This document shows positions 1 through 10,861 of a DNA stretch of 64,000 bases, in pieces. The stretch's first letter is position 1, and each line of letters starts with the position of its first letter. Made by a program: the position numbers and the translations under genes. This DNA comes from Saitoella complicata NRRL Y-17804 (taxonomy: Eukaryota; Ascomycota; Saitoellomycetes; Saitoellales; Saitoellaceae): positions 186,001 to 250,000 of the forward strand of contig NW_017567014.1 of assembly GCF_001661265.1 (NCBI RefSeq), read 5' to 3'. The notes beneath the pieces are model-generated. The model was not told where the DNA came from and ran no database searches. It worked only from the letters and a program-made list of their open reading frames with translations.

Positions 1-1774
1 GCAAAGACAGCAGCGAGACCTGTCCTCTTGCCCGGCTTGAGACAAAAATGGTCAACGACGTTCATGATAGCAGCCTGATCGAACCACTCCGGATCCCTTA
101 CAGTCTCCACCTCCTTGCCCCTGAGTACAAGCACCTGTCCCATAGGCGTGAGCTTCCCACCGAGGAACGCCTCCCTCAAGAACTCCGGAACACCAGTAAT
201 CGACACCTCTCCGACAAGAGCGGCAGTCAAGCGGTCAACTAACTTCTGCTTCTGGCGCGGTGAAAAGACCTGTGCAGGACCCGCCTGCGTTTGAACCAAG
301 TTTCTGTCGAGGTCAACGACATACGCATCACTCGGCGCCTGAATCAAGCTCCTGCTCTCAGACGTGAGGCCCAACATATATGGTCCGGCCTCGTTCACCA
401 CGGAAGCGATCGTGCTAGCGTGACAGACAGGAATATAAAGTCCGCTCCACTGGTAAACGCGGCACAAGAACCTGATCGTCTCCGACGCGATGGTCAACAT
501 CCCGGTATGCTGACTCACGAAGACAATGCGTCCGCCTGGTGACAATGCAGCCTCGAAGATTCCCGCGATGTTAGGGATAGAGAGACAGCTAAACAGCGGC
601 CACATAGGGAAATTCTGAAACCCAGATGGTGAACTGGGAAACTGGTAGACCAAGCTGTAATCCTTCATATCGATTCGAAGGACATCGTTCAACCTCGGCG
701 CCGCAAACGACAAAATCCTCGACACCTCCTCGGCACTGAAAAGATTGGTCGTGCGAGACCAATGAATGAACATCGCCTTCAAGTAATCCGTCAACAACGA
801 GAAGATAGGATACTTGGACAGGAAGCACAGCGAGTACGGCACCCAGAAAACATCAGCCGCACCAGTTTCCTCGTCGCCACCAGCAGAACTCCCAACCCTC
901 TGCCTAACCTCCTCGAGCGTATCAGCCCTCGCACGAGAACTATCCGCACGACTCCAAATCCTCAAGCTGGTACCATAGAGCGTACTCTCCGCATCCTGCT
1001 GAATAACAAACATATGACTCGTACAGACAGGCTGCTTAGGTCCAACGACAATCTCGACATCATGCGGGAACGAAGCGCGCATAGCCGCGTATAGCGACCT
1101 GGCGACATCGGAATCCTGCTCGACGCGAGGAAGTGAGCCGAGAACTTCGGGGGACCAGTAGCAGTTGATGGCGCCTTTAAGGTGAGGGATTTTCTTGTCG
1201 GTTGTGGTAAGGGGTGATTTTTGCCAGGAAGAAGGTTCTTTGGGTAATCCAACTATGTCGCGGTTAGCAATCTGTGCAAAGATGGATCCGTCAGCCACGA
1301 CATACAAACACCGTAAGCGTGGCACAGGGTACGGCTCGGGCTACCACTCGCAGCACTCATTCTCACAGAAGAGGGAATAGGATGGTGAACAGGCTGTGTA
1401 ATTCGACTGTGCAAACTCGACGCGCGACTCGGAACACGAATGAGCGTCCTCTCATGATGAGCAGACACGTCACTCGTCGTATGCTGCGTATGCGGCCTCT
1501 GGCTCGTACCCGGTCTCGACGGAGCCAAGAAGTGACTCAAACTCGGTTTCGACCTCAGCATAGGCAGTTGCGGGGCTTGCTGACTGCTGATACTACTTCC
1601 GTGACTCGGCATCCTGACTGCAACTGGTGCTTCTGGCAAGGCCTGTAAAGAGCGTCGGGGTTGGGGGTAGAGAAGGTAAGGCGAATAGTTGTTCAACTGG
1701 GACTGGACACGAGGTGATATAATGGGCGGAGGCATGTAAAAGCCTAGGTCCTCGGTCGTAAACTCGTCCGTCAT
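1..1774 (-). CDS. DENN-domain protein, predicted Rab GEF (3' end beyond the window)
   Basis: Two exons on the minus strand: 1367-1774 (start Met at 1774) and <1-1271. The intron 1272-1366 has a GTGAGA donor, a CTGAC branch and a TTTGCACAG acceptor, and joins the exons in phase 0. Exon 1 encodes a disordered Ser/Pro-rich leader of 136 residues. Exon 2 stays open to the left edge. It carries a uDENN-like part and then the core DENN signature: LFSCLSIPNIAGIFEAALS, a strand reading GRIVFVSQHTGML, and YIPVCHASTIASVV. DENN proteins are known guanine-nucleotide exchange factors for Rab GTPases in membrane traffic. The particular Rab cannot be read from sequence. The C-terminal part lies outside the window, so total length is unknown. 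Confidence 0.85.
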
Positions 1775-2203
1775 GGCGAGCGAGGTGTTTGAGATTTAGA
1801 CGAACGCTGCGGAGGTGACAGGTCGGGTGAGACTGATAATCCTTTAAAGAGGGGCAAAGAGGCGGACGGCCTGTGCCGGTGGTGTTGGCATTCCATTTTA
1901 CGTGTCTTGGAGTTTTCTCAATCTATTCGACTTCGATGGTGTTCAGCTACACGCTCCTCGATAAATTAAGGTTCGTGCTACGACGCAATCTATGCCGTGC
2001 AAGGGACTTCACGAATCGCTATATCACAAACAAGTTGATTGACAGGGTGGAAATGTACGTCTTACAATGTGAAGATCTTGCGCTTTTTTGTATGTGGTGT
2101 CTTCTTGGCTTCTGTCATGTCTCCCGAACTGGGTAAAGTGATGCTGTAACGTAGACATCAACGTTACATTCTTCGGGACGTATGGGCCGTGCCGCCTGTC
2201 AAG
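1775..2203. other. Divergent promoter, DENN gene / TAD1
   Basis: This 429-bp gap separates two divergent start codons (1774 minus, 2204 plus). I see no long reading frame with coding character and no repeat. It must hold both promoters and 5' leaders. Confidence 0.6.
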
Positions 2204-3495
2204 ATGGACTCGCTCCGGATATTACCGGCCGAGACGGCTGAAAATGTCGTCTCGACGATCCTGACAACCTACAACACTCTACCTAAACGCGGCAAACCTG
2301 CCACCCGAGATGACGGAACCGAAGAATGGACTATTCTTGCCGGTGTCGTCCTGCGGAAGGGAGATGGTCTGGAATGCGTCTCCCTAGCGTATGTTAACCT
2401 TGTTGGCCGACATTCAAGTTTGCTAAGTGGGCGACGTACAGTACCGGAGTGAAATGCCTTCCGGCCTCCAAAGTATCCCTCGCAAAAGGCCTCGTCCTGC
2501 ATGACTGTCATGCTGAGATCCTAGCTTTACGAGGGCTCAATCGCTTTCTACTGAACGAATGTTATCAACTCGCTGCTGATCCTTCATTCTCTTCGGCTTA
2601 TGTCGCACAAGCTGAAGGCAAAAATGGATCACGCCCCTTCAAGATCAAAAAAGACGTCACAATCCACATGTGGATCTCCACCGCTCCTTGCGGTGATGCA
2701 AGCATGGAAAACACGGCGGCAGAGCAGGAAGATGCAACACCTTGGACATTCGACGAGTCGGCCTCAGGCGACTCGCTGCTGCGCGGGCGCTCATATTTTA
2801 GCCTGCTCGGTGCTGTGAGAGCAAAGCCTGGTCGCACGGATTCTCCGGAGACGTTGTCAAAGTCGTGTTCAGATAAACTTGCGTATCGGGCGTCGACGTC
2901 ACTGTTGTCGTCGTTGACCAGTGGGCTGATATCGCCGGCGAACGCGTACCTCGAGAACCTTCTGCTACCGACGAATCAATACAATAAGGTCTCATGTCAG
3001 CGCGCCTTCCAGGATCGTCTAATTCCTCTGAGAGAGCCTTCAAATGTATGGGAAAGCGGATACAAGCTCATACCATTCAATACTCTGCCGGTAAAACCCG
3101 AGTTGACCTTCGAGCACGGCAAGAAAGACGGCGCAAAGCCAAGTCCACTAAGTGTGGTATATGTGAAGAATGAATCAACTAGTGAGGTTCTCTGTGGCGG
3201 CGTCAAACATGGAAATAAGCCATTTTCCGGGCGAGGGGCGAGTATGCTATCGAAGGCAAGCATATGGGAACTTGTGCAGAAGATTGAGCGGACACTCAAT
3301 TCGAAAGAAGTGCCACTTGAAGAAGACAACAGGACATACAACATGGTTAAGAAAGGTGGGGAGTTTGGGGCTGCCAGAGGGAAGGTCAAGACAGATGTGA
3401 GAAACGTTCTGAAAGTCTGGAAACCACAAGCTGAAGGCGCAGATGATTTTGAATTACCAATACCTTCACGTAAGAACAACAAAAGAAAAAGATAA
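2204..3495 (+). CDS. TAD1: tRNA-specific adenosine deaminase 1
   Basis: Exons 2204-2388 and 2442-3495. The intron 2389-2441 has a GTATGT donor, TGCTAAG branch and ACAG acceptor. The product is 412 aa. It has the ADAR/Tad1 deaminase zinc signature: HDCHAEILALRG near residue 82 (His85 zinc ligand, Glu87 proton shuttle), STAPCGDASME with Cys145, and a second cysteine in SCSDKLA. Tad1 is known to deaminate A37 to inosine in eukaryotic tRNA-Ala, the first step towards 1-methylinosine. Splicing restores the family segment LATGVKCLPASK across the junction. The ATG at 2204 is the first in frame; the upstream in-frame codon is GTG. Confidence 0.92.
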
Positions 3496-3619
3496 TGCTT
3501 GTCGAAATGCCGGGGTATCATACGTTGTTCGGGTATCTCACTCCTCCACTTCCCTCCTCCCACGTATCTCATGATATCAGTCCAGGGAAGATACCACCAC
3601 ATCTCCTGCACTTATAGAA

Positions 3620-3880
3620 TCACTGCCCCGCAAGCAGCCTCTCCCGCTCAGCCCGAACCTTCGCCAATTTCTCCTTAACCTCCTGCTCCTCCCTCTGCAA
3701 ATTCGCCAACTCACTCTGCTGCAACTCGATCTGCTTGGCGCGCGCAGCAATCTCGGCAGTTGCTTGTACGACTTCGGGAGCGGCAGACCCGGAGGCGGCG
3801 GCCGCAGCTGCCTTTTCTTCAGCGATTTTGCGGTGATGGATGGCGGCACGGATAGCGTCTTGATTTGGTGCTTCGGACAT
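3620..3880 (-). CDS. Small coiled-coil protein, unknown function
   Basis: An intronless 86-aa frame starts MSEAPNQDAIRAAI and ends RERLLAGQ. Residues 10-80 are rich in Ala, Glu, Lys and Gln with heptad-like spacing, so a single coiled coil is likely. There is no signal peptide, membrane segment or zinc motif. It sits between the convergent 3' end of TAD1 and the 3' end of CLU1. Its composition is unlike random frames here, which supports a real small gene, but I do not recognise the family. A short subunit of a larger complex is one possibility (inference). Confidence 0.55.
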   Translation of the reverse strand: MSEAPNQDAIRAAIHHRKIAEEKAAAAAASGSAAPEVVQATAEIAARAKQIELQQSELANLQREEQEVKEKLAKVRAERERLLAGQ

Positions 3881-4248
3881 TGTTTGAATGCGATCCTTCG
3901 ATGGATTATGGGTTTGGAACTGAGGTTGTCGATTGAGCTCGGATGCAAGGGTTCGCGCGTTACGGGCACCTGGGGAAAACTACGAGGAGAGCGGAGGGGC
4001 AGTGCACGAGTATAATATGGTATATACAACCAAGATTCAATAGAGTGGAGAAAATACTAAAAAGCACCCACAAATAGCATACAACTCATTCAAATGCAAG
4101 AGAACTAAAAAAAAAGACGTCAGAAACAAAAAAAACAACGAAACGCCGGCGTATTTTTTCGAGTCTGTGCAATGATCATCCTTATCAACCTTCCTGATCT
4201 TCCTCCTTTTCGTACACGTCGTCATATCATAATGCTAGAACGGGAAGC
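3881..4248. other. Gap between small coiled-coil gene and CLU1
   Basis: 368 bp holding the upstream region of the small coiled-coil gene (minus) and the 3' flank of CLU1 (minus). The part 4050-4140 is A-rich, as expected for a 3' UTR on the minus strand (T-rich when transcribed). No other feature seen. Confidence 0.5.
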
Positions 4249-7200
4249 TTAAGTAGACTTAGACTTCTTCTTGGTCTTCTTGGAGGCGGATGACTGGGCA
4301 CCATTGATGTAGTTGACCAAGTCGTCCAAGTTCTCGGTACCGCGGGGTCCACGGGAAGCCTTCTCCTTGATCTGCTGCTGAGCCTGCTGTTGAGGCTGAG
4401 CGTTCAGGAAGACACGAGGAGGGAGCGATGCCCTCTGCTTAGCCGCCTTGGCAATGTTGACAGCGTTCTGAGTAAGTTGCTCGAGCCAGAACTCAGTCTC
4501 CTTGGTGTTCTTGTCCTCGGGACCGAGCTCCTCCTTGAAAACGTTGTAAGCATCACGCATCTTCTGAACAGCACCCTTAGCGTCTTGAACGAGAGCAAGA
4601 GCCTGGGAGAGCTGGAAGGAAAGAGTAGCAGTGTTAATGCTCTTCTCACCAAACAGCTCCTCGCAAACTCTCAAGGAAGCCTCGAACCAGGTCAAAGAGT
4701 CCTTGTACTCCTTAACGCTCTGCAACATAACAGCGACGTTGTTCATGGTAGTGACAGAGTCGGGGTGACCCTCTCCGTAAGCAACCTTCCAGTAAGTGAA
4801 AGCGTGCTTGATCAAAGCAAGGGCAACCTGGGAGTTACCGTTTGAGTGCTCGAACAAAGCAAGGTTCAAGTAGTTAAGGATGGTCTCGCTAGAGTCAACA
4901 CCGAGGGAACGCTCGGCAACGATGACAGCCTTACGGGCAAGTTCGCAAGCAAGAGCCTTCTCCTCGAGCTGGTGGTAGATCATAGCAAGGGAGTTGTATC
5001 CGCGAGCGACCTCGGGGTGCAAAACACCGTAGATCTGCTCGTGAAGGGACAGAGACTCCAGAAGAAGCTCGACACCGAGGTCGCGGTTGCCCTGAATGAT
5101 GGACATACGACCAGCCTCCAAAGCCTCCTCAGCAAGGCTAGACTTCGGGGAAGCTTCCTTGACGACAGGAACGACGTTAACCAAGTCCTCGGGAAGGAAG
5201 GTGACCTTCCTCTGGGCAGTCTGACGAGCAGCCTCCGCGGCGGCGGCAGCAGCAGCGGCCTGAGCAGCGATCTGAGCAGCCTTCTTCTCAGCCTTCGACT
5301 TCTTACCAGCAGAGCCGTTGGAACGAGTAGCAGAGGTGTTCTCAGGGGTGGCAGCGCCGTTGGCCTTGGGCACCTCAGCCTTCTTCTCAACGGGGGCGAA
5401 CTCGTAGTCCTGAGCCTTCAACTGGAATCCCATCTTGAGGGCGACGTCACGGAGGAGCTGAACGGGACGCATGTCAGTCTCGAACCAGGCGTTAACATCG
5501 AAGGTGTTGGCCCTGAAGCGACGGAGGGTTTGCTCAGTAATGCGAGCACGGATGGACTCGACAGAGAGCGCGGTGAAACCAAGATCGGTGTTCTTGTAAA
5601 TAGCCTTCAACCCAGCATCGACGACAGCCTCAGGCTTAGCATTGAGCTTGAAGCCAACCAAGCAGTTGAGAACGTGAGCGACAGCAGAGCTGACAAGAGG
5701 AGCAGGCAAACCCCTCAAAACAGAGTTGAAGACGTGCTTGGTGGCACGGGCAACCATCTCCTGAGCGGCGAGCTGACGGACAGCCTTAAGCTTCTTGTCA
5801 TTGGTAGCAGTCAACTCGTAAACCTTACCAAGGTAACGCATGTTAATACCACGCTTGTGCATCATGCGAGACAAAGCGGGACCGTCCAAGGGAGCGGCGA
5901 TGAGACCCTCCTTGAAGTCAGAGATGATTCCGGGGATAACCTCCTCGCGCAAGAACTTGGAAGCAGCACGGACCTCAACCTCGTCCTTCTCGAGCTGAGC
6001 ATTCTCCTCCTCAGTCTGGGGGACCTGACCAGAGAAAGCGTCAGGGTTGAGAGAGTACTCGAACCCGGAGATGTCGATGCGCTCTTGGGGCTCAGGCTTC
6101 TTCTCCTCGGCCTCCTCAGTCTCCTCTCCCTCAGCAGCCTCAGCCTTCTCCTCCTTGGGCTCAGCGGCCTCCTCAGTCTTCTCAGGCTCCTCAGTAGCCT
6201 TGGCGGCCTTCTTCTTCTCAACCTCAACCTGAACCCATGCCTTCAGCTTGCCCTCCCAGAAAGTCTCAATTAACTCGGCACGGAGAGTAGTCATGCGGTG
6301 AGGGTAATCCTTACCCTCCTCAGCCTCAGCACCCTCCTCGAAAGTCTTAGGGCAAGCCTCCTCCAAGAACTCAATGTCGAGAGGGGTAAGGCGGTAAAGG
6401 TCGAGGACGTACCTACGTCCATCGCAACCAGCCAAACCCTTAGTCTCAACGGAAGCGGCAAGATCGTGCCTCTTACCCTCCTTGTCCCAGACAGGGTGGG
6501 TCTTGATGTGAAGAGCCTTAGCGACCTCCTGGAACATAGGCTCGAAAGAAGCGTCCTCAGCAACGACATCCTTGCCGTCAACACCACCGTAGATGATCTG
6601 AGAGTCACCCTCCTCGCGCTGACGGAAAATACCGGGAACAACAGACTGCGCAACAATACGCTCACCCATGTAGTCAACAACAGCAGTACCCAACACGCAA
6701 AGACCGTTAACATCCATCATGTTGTACAACCTGACACCAGCGACATCCTTTCCGACAGCGGCACGAGCAGCATCGTCACCACCCTCCTTGGCGAAAGTTC
6801 CGACACCATCGTAACCACGGGAGAAGAAGATGCTGTTGTAGACGAACATCTGGGCATCCGTGTCCTCTAAGGGGTTCAAAGCCTGGACCTCACCCTTGAC
6901 GACAGCCATGGCGCCACGGGCGGCAGCGTCGGCGAAGTCGGCATGGGCCTTAGCCAAGAGACGCTCGCGGAGGACACGCTCTTGAACGTTGGCACGGGGA
7001 AGCTCACGGGTAGACTGGATCTCCTCGTTCCAGTCACGGAGAGAGTCGAGGTTGTCGGTACCAGCCGTCAAGAAAGCCTCCTGAGGGCGAGTAGAATCGG
7101 AGGTGTGCTGCTCAGGGTGAACCAACCACGGGGAAGCAGGGATAGCGTTAGTCATAGGCACAGTAGCGAGGGGGTCGCAAGACTGAGTCAGCTCCTGAAT

Positions 7201-8171
7201 CTTGGCGAACTCCTTCTTGAACTTGGGCGAGAGCTGACCGAGGAGAGTGATGAGGGAGTGAGCGTAGTTGTCCTTGTGGGCAGACTTTGGTGATGGGTCG
7301 AACTTGTTGTTAGAGGACTTGTTGACGTAAAAACCACCGACGTGGCCGGTGATCTGGTACTGCTCGCCCTCGAGAGTAGCGACCTGCAAGTAGAGCAAGT
7401 GACCCTTCATACGGTAAGGTGCTGGTGGGGGGTTCCATGCGGAAATTGCGAGACCCTGGACCGCCTTGGGCACACCGTTACCCTTCCTGGCATCTGGTGC
7501 GGGAATGAACTCGGAAAGCTTTGCCGGTGCGTCGATCTCGTAGCCAGTCATCGCATGCGGCTTACCCTCCTTCACCTCCAAATCAATCGTCTCGAACAAA
7601 GAGATACCGGCGCTGATTCCAGCAGCACCAGCGAATCCAGCGTTCTTAGCAGCAGCAGGCCCAGCCAGCAAATCCTTGACGCGGGTAAAGTGTATCCGTG
7701 CATCCTTCTCGGTGTAGGGGTCCTCAATCAAGACGATCTCGGTGTTCTCGTGGGACAATCCCTCGATGTCGCCAATCTCGGAGAAGTCGTTGATGGTCTG
7801 GCCATTGTATTCGAGGTGGAAACATGTGTTGTCGGAAGTGTAGGGGAGTTCGATAATCGATTGGCGGATATCGTGGACGGTCTCGTGGGGAGAAGCAACC
7901 ATGTCGACGACATGGGGGGCGTGAGGAAGCTTGATCTTCAGCTGGTAGAGCTGCTCGGCTGTAATTCGACTCGTCAGCCAAAATACAACAGTAAGCCAGG
8001 AAAACGAATCGCACCTTGAGCCTCAGCCTGCTCATCCTGAGCAAGTTCCTGAGCATCCTCGGCCTGAGGAGCCTGTTCAGCTTGAGTGGCGGCTACACGA
8101 TCATCGTCAATTCAATTCCAATTGCTCCTCGGCAAACAACAATGGCTGCACTCACCCTCCTGCTCGGACAT
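4249..8171 (-). CDS. CLU1: Clustered mitochondria protein Clu1/Tif31
   Basis: Three exons on the minus strand: 8156-8171, 8015-8092 and 4249-7958, with introns 8093-8155 (63 nt) and 7959-8014 (56 nt). The product is 1267 aa, normal for the family. Order: a short Gln/Glu/Ala-rich leader, the Clu N-terminal ubiquitin-like region (HDIRQSIIELPYTSD), the Clu domain around residues 330-570, a Lys/Glu-rich charged segment, the eIF3-p135-like region, a second Ala/Lys-rich linker, and C-terminal TPR repeats (EQIYGVLHPEVARGYNSLAM and following). Clu proteins are known to be needed for normal mitochondrial distribution and to bind mRNAs of nuclear-encoded mitochondrial proteins; yeast Tif31 also co-purifies with eIF3. 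Codon use is strongly biased, fitting high expression, and this produces long open frames on the opposite strand. Confidence 0.95.
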
Positions 8172-8529
8172 ATCGAAATGAGAGAGTGATATCTCGTATA
8201 TGTCTTGCGAAATACGTATTGAATGTTGCGCACGCTTCGACCAGAATTTCGAGGCACTGCATTTCCCCGGCCGCGGACGCAGGTGTCAGGGTGCCTCGTT
8301 CCCGAGATTCATACGCTCTGTGGGCCGGGTGTTCGGCAAATCCGAACGATAAGATTGGCCAGAGTTTGTAGACCTGGGATTGTAATTGTAATGGTCAGTT
8401 ATGCGAGACAGTTTTTGGCTGCTTGTCCGGCATTGCAATGCTTCAGGCGTGGGTAAATATGTTCATAAATGGTATCCTTATCCTACACGCAAATACTATC
8501 ATACAATCCCAATATGCCATGCTTCACTC
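8172..8529. other. CLU1 upstream region
   Basis: 358 bp between the CLU1 start and the 3' end of the acyl-CoA synthetase gene (both minus). It must contain the CLU1 promoter and the downstream gene's terminator. No motif stood out. Confidence 0.5.
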
Positions 8530-10257
8530 TCACTTCCCAACAACCTGCTTCCTCAACACATGCTTCTGCACCTTCCCTGTACTCGTCTTCGGCAACTCCT
8601 TCACAACGTTCGCCTTCTTCGGAACCTTGTAACCCGCCATCCGACCCTTCGCATACTTTAACACCTCCGCCTCGTCAATTGTCTTTCCCTCCTTGGGCAC
8701 AACGAACGCCATCGGAACCTCACCCCACTGTGGGTCAGGGATAGCGATCACGGCGACTTCGAGGACGGAGGGGTGAGTTAGGATCGCGCCCTCCACATCG
8801 ATAGAAGAGACGTTCTCACCACCGGTAATGATGATGTCTTTTGCGCGGTCCATGATAAGGACTGACCCGTCCTCCCACCATACGGCGAGGTCCCCGGTGT
8901 GGTATGCGCCGCCGGCGAAGGCTTCTTCGGTTGCCTTGGAGTTGTTGTAGTAGCCCTTTGCGTTGAGGTTACCCTGCAAGACGATCTCACCGATTGTCTT
9001 TCCGTCTTTTGGAACGTCAGTTAAGGGGACTTTGCCGGTCTCCACGACGCGACAGTCCATGCCAGTGAGGTAGGAACTTCCTTGTCTGGCCATGTTGGCG
9101 TACATCTCATCCCCCGGAAGATCCCTCCACTCAGGTTGGAAGAAATTCCTCGTGACGGGACCATATGTCTCGGTTAATCCGTAGACATGGTTCGCCTTGA
9201 GTCCGATCTTCGCCATATCCTTGAAGAGCTGCGCAGACGGGGCCGAAGCGGCAACGATAACGTTCACATTTCTGTCGAGCTTCTTGGCCAATGGGGAAGC
9301 CACGATATGCTGATTCACAACCGGTGCAGCACAGTAATGCGTCACGCCCTCCTCGAGTAGGTATCTCCAGATCAATGGGTAATCGACCTTACGAAGGCAG
9401 ATATGTACACCGCGAGCACCGGTCACAGCCCAAGGATACGTCCATCCACCAGCATGGAAAAACGGCAAGATCCAGAGGTACCGACACGTCGGTACACCAT
9501 CCGGATCGGCAATATTCAGCGATCCCTCAATAATGTTGGAGAGGGCGGTCAAGTAGAGACCACGGTAAGTGAATTCAACACCCTTGGGCTTCGAGGTAGT
9601 TCCCGAAGTGTAGAACAAACCGAACGTCTCGTTTTCGTCGACTTTGTCAACGCAGAGGCCGGTCCAGCCTGTAGCGCCGAGTTCTTGGTGATACTTCTCG
9701 CCTTGCTTGACACAGTCCTCGTAAGCACCCGTGAGAGCCGAGACGTCACTGTCCTCAATGACGCGAAGCTTCTTCGGACCAGAGTATCCCTCCACAAGGT
9801 GTGCATATTCCTTATCAATGAAGATGAGGGACGATCCACTGTGCTCGATGATATATTGCACCTCCTCCCTCGTCAACCGATAATTAATCCCAGCCATCTT
9901 CCCACCTGCAGCAGGAATAGCATAGTAAAGCTCCAAAACCATCGGCGTATTCGGCGAGATAATCCCAACCATACGCTCTCCTCTCTTCCACTCCTCTGTC
10001 TGCAACAGCCAGTGCGCAAGCGCGACAGCGCGCTCACTCAACTGCTTGTAGTTTCTTCTCACAGTCTTTCCATCGGCGTGTTGATGAAGCACCGCGGGAG
10101 CATTCGGACTAACTCTGGCCGCTCTCGGGAGCCAGACGGTCGGATTCAGGTGATGGTGATTCGCGACGTTGATGCCTGGGAAGGAGGGCGGAGGAGCGTC
10201 CGGGAAATGCTTGGTAAGCGCCTTAAGACGATCTGCGGCAGATGGTATCGAGGGCAT
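8530..10257 (-). CDS. AMP-forming acyl-CoA synthetase
   Basis: An intronless frame; from the Met at 10257 (MPSIPSAADRLKALTKHFPD) it is 575 aa, typical for the adenylate-forming family. The frame is open up to 10356, but that extension looks like leader sequence, so I chose 10257. Visible motifs: AMP-binding loop FYTSGTTSKPKGVEFTYRG, VYGLTETYGP, YHTGDLAVW, the hinge DRAKDIIITGGENVSS, and the C-terminal catalytic lysine motif STGKVQKHVLRK. It should activate a carboxylic acid, probably a fatty or medium-chain acid, to its CoA thioester; exact chain specificity cannot be read. There is no peroxisomal SKL-type C-terminus (it ends VVGK). It is divergent from the steryl-ester synthase gene, which consumes acyl-CoA. 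Confidence 0.88.
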   Translation of the reverse strand: MPSIPSAADRLKALTKHFPDAPPPSFPGINVANHHHLNPTVWLPRAARVSPNAPAVLHQHADGKTVRRNYKQLSERAVALAHWLLQTEEWKRGERMVGIISPNTPMVLELYYAIPAAGGKMAGINYRLTREEVQYIIEHSGSSLIFIDKEYAHLVEGYSGPKKLRVIEDSDVSALTGAYEDCVKQGEKYHQELGATGWTGLCVDKVDENETFGLFYTSGTTSKPKGVEFTYRGLYLTALSNIIEGSLNIADPDGVPTCRYLWILPFFHAGGWTYPWAVTGARGVHICLRKVDYPLIWRYLLEEGVTHYCAAPVVNQHIVASPLAKKLDRNVNVIVAASAPSAQLFKDMAKIGLKANHVYGLTETYGPVTRNFFQPEWRDLPGDEMYANMARQGSSYLTGMDCRVVETGKVPLTDVPKDGKTIGEIVLQGNLNAKGYYNNSKATEEAFAGGAYHTGDLAVWWEDGSVLIMDRAKDIIITGGENVSSIDVEGAILTHPSVLEVAVIAIPDPQWGEVPMAFVVPKEGKTIDEAEVLKYAKGRMAGYKVPKKANVVKELPKTSTGKVQKHVLRKQVVGK

Positions 10258-10861
10258 TGGTTTTGGTCGATTGTTTGAAGGGTGTTTCGAAGTATGACAT
10301 GACAGCAGGTGATCAGGTGGTGGTTGGTTTATATACGACGGGAAGGATGCACCCAAGCGAGGTGGAGAACGGACTGTTTTGGGTGTGGGGGAGTTGCTCG
10401 GTAGGCGCGCGCCAGATGGAGTGGGGAAGAGCGACGACGAAAGGCAGGTATCCGCTCCTCGTGATTCCTCCGAGACGACCGAGAACGAATCAATCGCCTT
10501 GGAGCTCTCGATGAAATCGATGCTTGACAGGGTGAAGCGAGAGGGGTCGCGGGCGGGGACGTTTACAATCAGCGCAACCGTGCACCGCTTTCACAGTCCC
10601 GTGATTTGTCAGTACGTCCGATGCATGTCCAGCACCTGACCAACCCACGGGCGTTATCACCAACATTCTTCGAATTGGTGACGCTGGTTTGATCTGCAAT
10701 TAAATGAGAAATAAGGTTTCCTTGGCGGGCGGCTGCCGTCCTCTGCGCCGGGGCAGGGTGTTTGCGCGCCTTTGCCTTGGCCAGACGTCATGAGCACGAG
10801 AGATACCAACACCCAACAAGACCTTTGATCCACCGGGGAATCCACAACGATCACCGAGGAA
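10258..10861. other. Divergent promoter, acyl-CoA synthetase / ARE
   Basis: 604 bp between two divergent lipid genes. No gene-like frame seen. One CCGAGG hexamer lies just before the ARE start codon, in what should be its leader. Confidence 0.55.

Noticed and set aside
4846-6273. Long plus-strand frame (475 codons) opposite CLU1
   Set aside because: It is the mirror of strongly biased codons in CLU1: Leu/Ser/Gly-rich, no domain, and CLU1 is a certain gene.
8530-10356. Start of the acyl-CoA synthetase at 10356
   Set aside because: The extra 33 residues are not family-like; the Met at 10257 gives a normal N-terminus.
10852-10859. CCGAGG hexamer before the ARE start, matching the fungal fatty-acid response core (FarA/FarB, CCTCGG)
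   Set aside because: Single copy, directly at the start codon and probably in the leader; a 6-mer is expected by chance.
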